Positions 1-5,729 of a stretch of 5,729 bases of DNA are shown here, in pieces. Location: NCBI GenBank assembly GCA_045652785.1, contig JAZOLF010000041.1, positions 1 through 5,729 of the forward strand, in the 5' to 3' direction. Source of the DNA: Scatosoma sp045652785 (lineage in GTDB: Bacteria; Bacillota; Clostridia; Christensenellales; Borkfalkiaceae). The translations under genes and the position numbers were made by a program. Positions within the stretch are counted from its first letter, which is position 1. Each line of letters starts with the position of its first letter. Below the pieces are notes generated by a model. The model was given only the letters and a program-made list of their open reading frames with translations. It searched no databases and was not told where the DNA came from.

Positions 1-1242
1 GACGATCCTGCAAAGGCGCACGTCTTGATTATCAATACTTGCGGTTTTTTAGAGTCTTCCCGAACGGAAGCGATTGAAACGATTTTAGAATTTTCCGAAT
101 ATAAGAGCGGTTGCTTGGAAAAAATTGTGGTGACGGGCTGTTTGCCGCAAAAGTTCATCGGAGAGTTGTTTGAACCGCTCGCCGAAGCGGACGTCTTCTT
201 AGGGATTTGTGATTATGAGAAACTCTTTGAAGCGCTCGAACAATCGTATGCGACCGACGAAAGACAAAATTACGTGGGAAAAGGGGAAGAACTTTTCCGT
301 GTAGATCGCGTGCAGACGACCGACCCGCATTATGCGTATTTGAAGATTGCAGATGGGTGCTACAACCATTGTACCTATTGTTTGATCCCGAAAATTCGCG
401 GGAAATACCGCTCGTATCCGATGGAAAAGTTGGTGGAAGAAGCCAAAGAACTTGGCGAACTTTCTGAACTCATTGTTGTTGCGCAGGATACCACCCGGTA
501 TGGGGAAGATTTGTATGGGGAAAATCGTTTTGTGGAACTCCTGCAAAGGCTTTCTGCGCTGGATAATATCGAAAAAATCCGCTTACTGTATTGCTATCCC
601 GACGTGATTACGGATGCCCTGATTGATGAGATTGCAACTAACGAGAAAATTATCAAGTATATGGATATTCCCTTGCAACATTCAGAAAACCGTGTGTTGA
701 AGTTGATGAACCGCAAAGGGAAGCGGGACGAGTATTTGGCTCTCTTTGCGCGCTTGCGTGAGAAAATCCCTGGAATTGCGATTCGTTCGACCTTTATTTC
801 AGGTTTCCCCACGGAAACGGAAGAAGAATTTGAAGGGATGCTCGATTTTATCCGTCAAGCAAAATTGATAAATTGTGGGTTCTTCGCGTACTCGCGTGAG
901 CCGCACACGGGCGCATATCGCCTTCCTGGACAAGTGCATCATAAAACGAAGGAACGCCGCGTGAAGGCGCTGTATGAAACGCAACGCGCGATTTCGAAGG
1001 ACTTGCTTGCGCAGTTCGTAGGGAAGACAATAGAAGTGCTCTGCGATGGCATTGATTACGAAAAAAGTTGTTTTGTCGGCAGAGCGTATTTTAATGCGCC
1101 CGATATTGACGGAAAAGTGTACTTTAATTCTATGGATGCGATGCAAGGAAGGCGCTATCAAGTGCGCATTAGTAGCGCAGATGAATATGATTTATACGGT
1201 TCTACGGAGGATTATTTAGATGAAGTTGAATTTGCCCACTAA
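1..1242 (+). CDS. rimO: Ribosomal protein S12 methylthiotransferase RimO (5' end cut by window)
   Basis: Radical-SAM methylthiotransferase that adds a methylthio group to the conserved aspartate of ribosomal protein S12 (family knowledge). The frame is open from base 1 and gives 413 residues. Relative to family members of about 440 residues, some 35 N-terminal residues, including the first cluster cysteine, lie upstream, so the TTG at 25 is not the start. Seen in order: the N-terminal UPF0004 domain with the NTCGF cysteine (codon at 40) and the TGC cysteine (139); the radical SAM CxxxCxxC motif CYNHCTYC (cysteines at 358, 370, 379); then AQDTTRYGEDLYG (about 481-519) and DIPLQHSENRVLKLMNRKG, both typical of RimO rather than MiaB; and a C-terminal TRAM domain from about 1012, with the RimO-like GRAYFNAPDIDG. 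No frameshift is seen. The last 23 nt overlap pgsA. Confidence 0.96.
   Translation, partial: DDPAKAHVLIINTCGFLESSRTEAIETILEFSEYKSGCLEKIVVTGCLPQKFIGELFEPLAEADVFLGICDYEKLFEALEQSYATDERQNYVGKGEELFRVDRVQTTDPHYAYLKIADGCYNHCTYCLIPKIRGKYRSYPMEKLVEEAKELGELSELIVVAQDTTRYGEDLYGENRFVELLQRLSALDNIEKIRLLYCYPDVITDALIDEIATNEKIIKYMDIPLQHSENRVLKLMNRKGKRDEYLALFARLREKIPGIAIRSTFISGFPTETEEEFEGMLDFIRQAKLINCGFFAYSREPHTGAYRLPGQVHHKTKERRVKALYETQRAISKDLLAQFVGKTIEVLCDGIDYEKSCFVGRAYFNAPDIDGKVYFNSMDAMQGRRYQVRISSADEYDLYGSTEDYLDEVEFAH
1206..1210 (+). promoter_or_regulatory. Ribosome binding site of pgsA, inside rimO
   Basis: A perfect GGAGG lies 9 nt before the ATG at 1220, within the rimO reading frame. It fixes the pgsA start and shows that pgsA initiates inside rimO rather than at a later start codon. 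Confidence 0.85.
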
Positions 1243-1831
1243 GATTACGCTTGTGCGTATTCTGATGATTCCTGCTTTTGTGGCGGTGTTCTTTATCAGC
1301 GCGCTTGGCGCTTGGCGTTTTTTGATTGCGGCGATCATTTTTGCCGTAGCGGCGGCGACGGATGCTTTGGATGGGCATATTGCTCGTTCTCGCGGGCTTG
1401 TCACCAACCTGGGGAAGTTTTTAGACCCGATTGCCGATAAAGTTTTGGTTTCTACGGCGATGATTTTGCTGATAGCGGCAAAGGAAGATATGTTCGGCGT
1501 CTTCGGCGAATGGATGGATACCATGTATATTGCGGTGGCTGTGTGTATCTGCGTTATTATGGCAAGAGAACTCATTATTAGCGCGTTCCGCCAAATTGCG
1601 GCAACGTCGGGTATTGTTATGGCGGCGGATAAACTTGGCAAAATCAAGACCGTTTTTCAGGATGCAAGCATTGTGGCGTTCTTGGTTGGTGCGGCGTTTG
1701 CGGCGAACGCCTTTGGGGTGATTACGCTTTGGGTTTCGTTGGCGTTGTTTGCTTTGGCAACCATTCTCACCGTTTGGTCGGGGATTGCCTATATCGTCAA
1801 CAATAAGCAAGTATTAAAGGATAGCGATTGA
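1220..1831 (+). CDS. pgsA: CDP-diacylglycerol--glycerol-3-phosphate 3-phosphatidyltransferase (PGP synthase)
   Basis: Membrane enzyme that joins CDP-diacylglycerol and glycerol 3-phosphate to form phosphatidylglycerophosphate plus CMP, the committed step to phosphatidylglycerol and cardiolipin (family knowledge). The 203-residue product has the normal length. The full CDP-alcohol phosphatidyltransferase signature DxxDGxxARx8GxxxDxxxD is present: D48, D51, G52, A55, R56, G65, D69 and D73, so the metal and substrate site looks intact. Hydrophobic stretches consistent with membrane helices lie around residues 11-29, 32-47, 74-87, 102-119, 148-166 and 168-192. The N-terminus (MKLNLPTKITLVRI) is the usual short amphipathic lead into the first helix. 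The ATG at 1220 has a perfect ribosome binding site and overlaps rimO by 23 nt, which suggests translational coupling. The stop overlaps the cinA start by one base. Other CDP-alcohol transferases, such as phosphatidylserine synthase, are less likely given the size and the neighbourhood. Confidence 0.95.
   Translation: MKLNLPTKITLVRILMIPAFVAVFFISALGAWRFLIAAIIFAVAAATDALDGHIARSRGLVTNLGKFLDPIADKVLVSTAMILLIAAKEDMFGVFGEWMDTMYIAVAVCICVIMARELIISAFRQIAATSGIVMAADKLGKIKTVFQDASIVAFLVGAAFAANAFGVITLWVSLALFALATILTVWSGIAYIVNNKQVLKDSD
1816..1821 (+). promoter_or_regulatory. Ribosome binding site of cinA, inside pgsA
   Basis: AAAGGA lies 9 nt before the ATG at 1831. It supports that ATG over the adjacent in-frame TTG at 1828, and the start shares one base with the pgsA stop (TGATG arrangement). 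Confidence 0.6.
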
Positions 1832-2916
1832 TGAAAAACGCATGCTTAATCGTCACGGATAAAAGCGGCTTTTTAGATATATCGGCGTTTTCTGCCTTTT
1901 GCGCTTTTGAGCAAAGTGGTTATGATTTTTCGGAAATCCGCTTGTTGCGTTTTGATAGTGGTGTAATCCGCGATGCCGTGCAGGATTGTAAAAACCTTGC
2001 GGACACCGTGATTGTCCTTGCTGACGAATTTGTTTTCGATTTGTTGGATATAGTGGGTGTGGCTTACGGAAAAGCGTTGCTTCAAAATGCCGATAACGGA
2101 GCAGGTGTGATCGACGACGGCGAAAAAACGCTGTTTTTATTGCCTGCAAACGACGAAAAATACGTAAAAGAGTTTTGTGTCCCTTTTTTGGTACGTAAAA
2201 TGGGGTATCGTATAGGTAGTATCGTAGTTCGTTGTGTTGGCGTGGACGTTGGCAGGATGCAAAGCATCTTGGCGAAAGCCGAAGAGTTGGGCGCTGGACT
2301 CGTCAAGGTTTGTAATGAAAGCAAGTACGGCGAAGACGTTATTCGCGTCTTCTACGACGAGAATACTCCGCGAATGCTTACGGATGATTTGTTGCGGTTT
2401 TTGGTGGAACAACTCGGCGATAACGTGTATGCGCTTGATGATACGCCGCTGGAGAAACAACTCGTGGATTTGTTGCGTTTGCGCAGAAAGAAAATTGCGG
2501 TTGCGGAATCCTTTACGGGCGGTGGCGTGGCGAAGAAAATCGTATCCGTTTCGGGGGCGAGCGACGTCTATTACGAAGGGTTGAATACTTATGCGGAGCA
2601 ATCGAAGATGGAACGGCTGGGCGTGACGGAGTACACTTTGCGTTCGCAAGGCGCTGTCAGCGAACAAACCGCTTACGAAATGGCGGCAGGGCTTTTGGCG
2701 CACGGGCGTTGTGACGTTGCTATCGCTACGACTGGTTTGTCGGGGCCAAAAGGGGATAACTTCGGGCAACCTGTGGGTACTTCTTGTATCGCCGTAGGTA
2801 TCGATGAACAAGTTTGCGTTTATCGCTACGTTTTGACGGGCGATAGAAAGGAAATATCGGAAACTGCAATTCGCTACGCGCTCTTTTTGGCGTGTAAGCA
2901 GTTGAAAAATATGTAA
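1831..2916 (+). CDS. cinA: CinA-family protein: intact NMN deamidase (PncC) domain, degenerate N-terminal domain
   Basis: The 361-residue product has the CinA layout but is about 50 residues shorter than usual (roughly 400-420). The C-terminal domain (about 210-361) is a good match to PncC, which converts nicotinamide mononucleotide (NMN) to nicotinate mononucleotide: AVAESFTGGG (223-232), YAEQSKMERLGV (254-265), GAVSEQTAYEMAAG (274-287), TTGLSGPKGD (300-309) and PVGTS (314-318). The middle segment (about 126-200) aligns by eye with the small linker domain of CinA (RIGSIVVRCVGV, then KYGEDVIRVFYDEN). The N-terminal 125 residues resemble the MoaB-like domain only in outline. The TGGLGPTxDD motif expected near residues 60-70 reads IVLADEFVFD, the LPGPPxE motif reads LPANDEK (104-110), and about 40-50 residues between them are missing. 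I infer that the N-terminal pyrophosphatase activity is lost and deamidase activity kept. A role in competence, suggested by the name, is not supported here. The ATG at 1831 overlaps the pgsA stop by one base; recA follows after 23 nt, a common arrangement. Confidence 0.88.
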   Translation: MKNACLIVTDKSGFLDISAFSAFCAFEQSGYDFSEIRLLRFDSGVIRDAVQDCKNLADTVIVLADEFVFDLLDIVGVAYGKALLQNADNGAGVIDDGEKTLFLLPANDEKYVKEFCVPFLVRKMGYRIGSIVVRCVGVDVGRMQSILAKAEELGAGLVKVCNESKYGEDVIRVFYDENTPRMLTDDLLRFLVEQLGDNVYALDDTPLEKQLVDLLRLRRKKIAVAESFTGGGVAKKIVSVSGASDVYYEGLNTYAEQSKMERLGVTEYTLRSQGAVSEQTAYEMAAGLLAHGRCDVAIATTGLSGPKGDNFGQPVGTSCIAVGIDEQVCVYRYVLTGDRKEISETAIRYALFLACKQLKNM

Positions 2917-2925
2917 AAAATTATT

Positions 2926-2930
2926 AGGAG
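2926..2930 (+). promoter_or_regulatory. Ribosome binding site of recA
   Basis: AGGAG lies 9 nt before the recA ATG, within the 23-nt AT-rich gap after cinA. The spacing and match are near ideal and fix the recA start at 2940. Confidence 0.85.
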
Positions 2931-2939
2931 ATATATAAA

Positions 2940-3968
2940 ATGGCTATTGAAAAGAACAATGAAAAGATGAAAGTGCTCGATGCCGTGCTTTTGCAAATTG
3001 AAAAGCAGTACGGCAAAGGTTCTATTATGCGTCTTGGCGACGAAGCGGGTAACATCGAAATCGACGTAATTCCTACCGGTTGCCTTTCTCTGGATATTGC
3101 ACTCGGTATCGGCGGTTTGCCCCGCGGTAGAATTATCGAAATCTACGGCCCTGAATCTTCGGGTAAAACCACCGTTGCTTTGCACGCGATTGCAGAAGCC
3201 CAAAAGATGGGCGGTGTTGCGGCATTTATCGACGCTGAACACGCGTTGGATCCCGTTTACGCAAAGAAACTTGGCGTAAAGTTGGACGATTTGTACGTTT
3301 CGCAACCTGATACGGGTGAACAAGCGCTCGACATTTGTGATGCACTCGTTAGAAGTTCGGCTGTTGATATTATCGTTATCGACTCGGTTGCGGCACTCAC
3401 GCCGAAAGCGGAAATCGAAGGGGATATGGGCGATTCTCACGTAGGTTTGCAGGCAAGATTAATGTCGCAGGCACTCCGTAAATTGACGGGTATCGTCAAT
3501 AAGTCGAATACTTGCGTTATTTTCATCAACCAACTTCGTGAAAAAGTTGGCGTTATGTTCGGTAACCCTGAAACGACAACGGGCGGAAAGGCTTTGAAAT
3601 TCTACGCAAGTATGCGTTTGGATATCCGTAAAACAGATACCTTGAAAGATGCGGATGGCGCGGTTGGTAATCGCGTTAAGGCGAAAATCGTTAAAAACAA
3701 ACTTGCCCCCCCGTTTAGACAGGCGGAATTTGATATCGTTTTCGGCGAAGGTATTTCGCAGGAAGGCTGCATTATGGATCTTGGCGTTCAATTCGACGTT
3801 TTGGGTAAAAGTGGCGCTTGGTTTGCTTACAATGGCGAAAAAGTTGTGCAAGGCAAAGAAAAAATGCGTCAATTCTTGAAGGAAAATCCTGAAATCGCTA
3901 AGGAAATTGAAGACAAAATCCGCGCGGCTGCAAAGGGTGCGATTATTGAAGAAGGGGACGACGAATAA
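2940..3968 (+). CDS. recA: Recombinase RecA
   Basis: ATP-dependent DNA strand-exchange protein of homologous recombination and activator of LexA self-cleavage in the SOS response (family knowledge). The 342-residue product is full length and has no intein or insertion. Seen: Walker A GPESSGKTT (70-78); the catalytic glutamate E100 in FIDAEHALD (96-104); Walker B VDIIVIDS (142-149); DNA-binding loop L1 around EIEGDMGDSHVG (158-169); INQLREKVG (196-204) leading into loop L2 with FGNPETTTGGKALKFYAS (207-224); the C-terminal domain; and a short acidic tail EEGDDE. Nearly all glycine codons are GGT or GGC, whereas GGG is frequent in the neighbouring genes, which fits higher expression of recA. No GAAC-N4-GTTC LexA box is visible in the gap or the end of cinA, so SOS control, if any, must act from further upstream or through a divergent site. 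A run of seven C at 3706-3712 is read in frame as Ala-Pro-Pro. Confidence 0.99.
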   Translation: MAIEKNNEKMKVLDAVLLQIEKQYGKGSIMRLGDEAGNIEIDVIPTGCLSLDIALGIGGLPRGRIIEIYGPESSGKTTVALHAIAEAQKMGGVAAFIDAEHALDPVYAKKLGVKLDDLYVSQPDTGEQALDICDALVRSSAVDIIVIDSVAALTPKAEIEGDMGDSHVGLQARLMSQALRKLTGIVNKSNTCVIFINQLREKVGVMFGNPETTTGGKALKFYASMRLDIRKTDTLKDADGAVGNRVKAKIVKNKLAPPFRQAEFDIVFGEGISQEGCIMDLGVQFDVLGKSGAWFAYNGEKVVQGKEKMRQFLKENPEIAKEIEDKIRAAAKGAIIEEGDDE

Positions 3969-3976
3969 TTATTCGT
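3961..3976 (+). repeat. 16-bp perfect palindrome over the recA stop codon
   Basis: ACGAATAATTATTCGT is its own reverse complement and spans the last recA codons, the TAA stop and the first bases of the 18-nt recA-nadE gap; TTTAG follows. As RNA it could form a 6-bp, mostly A-U stem with an AAUU loop, too weak for a convincing intrinsic terminator. It could be a protein-binding site, a weak processing site, or chance in AT-rich sequence. Confidence 0.5.
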
Positions 3977-3986
3977 TTAGAATGCT

Positions 3987-5729
3987 ATGAAACACGGATA
4001 TGTAAAAGTCGCGGCGGTCAGCCCGAAGTTGAAAGTTGCGGACATAAAATTTAATACAACCGCCATCAAGGAAGAAATTGAAAAAATGGCAAAAGAACAG
4101 GTGGAAGTGCTGGTTTTTCCTGAACTTTCCCTTTGTGGATATACCTGCAACGATTTGTTCTTTCAGTCCATTTTGCAAGAACAATGCATGAAGGCGTTGC
4201 GCGAAATCACGGAATTCACCAAAGGAATCCCTATGATGGTGTTCGTTGGTTTGCCTATCGTTTACGAAGGAAAGTTGTATAACTGCGCCGCTGCAATTTG
4301 CGATGGCGAAGTAATCGGGGTTGTGCCGAAGAAGAACTTGCCTAACTACGGTGAGTATTGCGAAACCCGCTATTTTACTCCTGGTATTGACGCGGAAGAT
4401 TTGGATTTTCTTCTGCCTTTGTGGGATGATAAGCACGCAACGTTTGGTTCGAAACTCATTTTCCGCGTAGGTACGAACGAAAGCGTGAAAATCGGTTGTG
4501 AAATTTGCGAAGATTTGTGGGTAGCAAATCCCCCTGGAAACTATTTGGCGGCGGCAGGGGCGACGATTATCGTTAACCTTTCCGCATCCAGCGAAATGGT
4601 GGGTAAGGCGGAATATCGCCGTACCATCATTAAAACGCATACGGGGAAAAATATTTGCGCTTATGTTTATGCAAATCCCTGCACGATGGAATCGACCACG
4701 GACGGGGTATTCTCGGGGCATAATATCATCGCGGAATATGGCACTATTTTGGCGGAAAATAAGCCCTTTGAAGGGGGCTCAGCGATTGCGGAAATCGATG
4801 TAGAGTTCCTTGCAAACGAACGTAAAAAGCGCAACAAACGGAATAATGAACGTTCGACAAAATTCAACGAAATCGATACAATTGATTTCTTAAACGATAG
4901 CGAACTTTCCTTGCGCAGGGTTAGCGCTACGCCGTTTATTCCCGAACCCGAAGAAAACGAAGAAACCTGCGAAATGGTGCTTTCCATTCAAGCACACGCC
5001 TTGGCGACGAGAATGGCGCACGTAAACGCAAAAACGGCGGTAATCGGTGTGTCTGGCGGGTTGGATTCTACGCTTGCGCTCCTTGCCGTTATGCGTGCTT
5101 TCGATATTATGGGCAAAGACCGTAAGGACATTGTAGCAATTACGATGCCTGGGTTTGGTACGACGGGCAAGACCTATCAAAACGCCTTGAAGTTAATTAA
5201 ACTTTCGGGGGCGACTTTGCGTGAAATCCCCATTGCGGATAGCGTCACGCAACATTTTAAAGACATCGGTCACGATCCTAAGGTTGCGGATATTACTTAT
5301 GAAAACGCGCAGGCGCGTATGCGCACGATGATTTTGATGGACGTTGCAAACCAAACGGGCGGTTTGGTAATCGGCACGGGGGATTTGAGCGAACTTGCAC
5401 TCGGCTGGTGTACGTATAGCGGGGATCATATTTCTATGTATTCCGTCAACTGTTCCGTTCCGAAAACTTTGGTGCGCCATTTGGTAGAGTTTGCTGCAAA
5501 CCATTCGGAAGAAGAGATGAAAAAGGTGCTTTTGTCGGTAGCAGGTACGGATATATCGCCCGAATTACTCCCCCCTGATCAACAGGGTAAGATTGCGCAA
5601 AAGACGGAAGATTTGGTTGGGCCGTATGAGCTGCACGATTTTTACTTGTATCATATCGTCCGTAGGGCGTGTTCGCCTTCGTCGGTGTTCGCTTTGGCAA
5701 AATACGCGTTCGCGGGCAAGTACGACGTC
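3987..5729 (+). CDS. nadE: Glutamine-dependent NAD+ synthetase (3' end cut by window)
   Basis: Catalyses the ATP-dependent amidation of nicotinate adenine dinucleotide to NAD+, with ammonia made from glutamine by its own N-terminal domain (family knowledge). The frame stays open to the last base and gives 581 residues; long bacterial members run to about 640, so roughly 60 C-terminal residues are missing. The N-terminal nitrilase-type glutaminase (about 1-280) has the triad E46 in FPELSLCGYT, a lysine in PKKNLPNYGEY (probably K115) and nucleophile C174 in CEICEDLWV. The synthetase domain (about 325 on) has the ATP PP-loop SGGLDST (356-362), MPGFGTTGKTYQNAL (387-401), GTGDLSELALGW (463-474), SVPKTLV (490-496) and GPYELHDFYLYH (545-556). 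This is the long Mycobacterium-type form, not the short ammonia-dependent one. An in-frame TAG at 3978 makes the ATG at 3987 the earliest possible start, and MKHGYVKVAAVSP fits the family N-terminus. No Shine-Dalgarno is visible in the 18-nt gap after recA. Homologous function upstream: the PncC domain of cinA. Confidence 0.97.
   Translation, partial: MKHGYVKVAAVSPKLKVADIKFNTTAIKEEIEKMAKEQVEVLVFPELSLCGYTCNDLFFQSILQEQCMKALREITEFTKGIPMMVFVGLPIVYEGKLYNCAAAICDGEVIGVVPKKNLPNYGEYCETRYFTPGIDAEDLDFLLPLWDDKHATFGSKLIFRVGTNESVKIGCEICEDLWVANPPGNYLAAAGATIIVNLSASSEMVGKAEYRRTIIKTHTGKNICAYVYANPCTMESTTDGVFSGHNIIAEYGTILAENKPFEGGSAIAEIDVEFLANERKKRNKRNNERSTKFNEIDTIDFLNDSELSLRRVSATPFIPEPEENEETCEMVLSIQAHALATRMAHVNAKTAVIGVSGGLDSTLALLAVMRAFDIMGKDRKDIVAITMPGFGTTGKTYQNALKLIKLSGATLREIPIADSVTQHFKDIGHDPKVADITYENAQARMRTMILMDVANQTGGLVIGTGDLSELALGWCTYSGDHISMYSVNCSVPKTLVRHLVEFAANHSEEEMKKVLLSVAGTDISPELLPPDQQGKIAQKTEDLVGPYELHDFYLYHIVRRACSPSSVFALAKYAFAGKYDV

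Larger units (their letters stand above)
1..5729 (+). other. Probable single transcription unit rimO-pgsA-cinA-recA-nadE
   Basis: All five genes run the same way, with a 23-nt overlap, a 1-nt overlap, and gaps of 23 and 18 nt. No strong hairpin followed by a U-run appears at any junction, and no good -35/-10 pair was found in the gaps. Co-transcription is inferred from spacing; internal promoters inside coding sequence, especially ahead of recA, cannot be excluded. Both outer limits of the unit lie outside the window. Confidence 0.6.

Noticed and set aside
25..27. TTG at 25 as a start codon for rimO
   Set aside because: The frame is open to base 1 and the preceding residues (DDPAKAHV) fit the RimO N-terminal domain; the true start is upstream of the window.
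1828..1830. TTG at 1828 as the cinA start
   Set aside because: The next codon is ATG at 1831, with the better-placed AAAGGA and the usual one-base stop/start overlap.
2902..2937. TTGAAA (2902-2907) with downstream TATATA (2932-2937) as a recA promoter
   Set aside because: The spacing is 24 nt, far from the usual 16-18, and initiation would fall inside recA beyond its ribosome binding site.
3961..3980. Intrinsic terminator between recA and nadE
   Set aside because: The possible stem is only 6 bp and AT-rich, and is followed by just three U, so strong termination is not expected.
3969..4721. A 250-codon open frame on the minus strand opposite nadE, and similar minus-strand frames opposite cinA (2137-2811) and recA (2874-3440)
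   Set aside because: They mirror well-supported plus-strand genes, their products are Arg/His/Phe-rich with no recognisable motif, and no ribosome binding site or gene context supports them.
1..5729. A previously undescribed system, mobile element, CRISPR array or hidden RNA gene
   Set aside because: Conserved housekeeping genes account for almost every base; the largest non-coding gap is 23 nt, and no repeat array, transposase, integrase or structured RNA signature was seen.

Overview
The window reads as a compact, all-plus-strand housekeeping gene run from a bacterial chromosome, most likely a Firmicute of the Clostridia or a related uncultured gut lineage. The grounds are the order rimO-pgsA-cinA-recA, familiar from Clostridia and relatives, AGGAG-type ribosome binding sites about 9 nt before the starts, a Gram-positive-like RecA, and moderate GC by eye. 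The assignment below phylum level is inference.

Layout: (1) 1-1242, 3' part of rimO, the ribosomal protein S12 methylthiotransferase, whose start lies before the window; (2) 1220-1831, pgsA, phosphatidylglycerophosphate synthase, starting inside the end of rimO; (3) 1831-2916, a cinA/pncC-type gene whose N-terminal domain is shortened and lacks the usual active-site motifs while its C-terminal NMN deamidase domain looks intact; (4) 2940-3968, complete recA; (5) 3987-5729, the first 581 codons of nadE, a two-domain glutamine-dependent NAD+ synthetase that runs off the right edge. Nearly every base is coding: gene junctions are overlaps of 23 nt and 1 nt, then gaps of 23 nt and 18 nt.

The spacing suggests one transcript. 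No strong terminator and no convincing internal promoter is visible. The functions are mixed (ribosome modification, phospholipid synthesis, NMN recycling, recombination, NAD synthesis), but two genes, pncC-like cinA and nadE, act in the same NAD recycling route and flank recA. I see no mobile element, CRISPR array, RNA gene, prophage or obviously new system. The points most worth a second look are the degenerate CinA N-terminus, the NAD genes on both sides of recA, and the recA-nadE junction, which has a 16-bp perfect palindrome over the recA stop and no visible Shine-Dalgarno for nadE.
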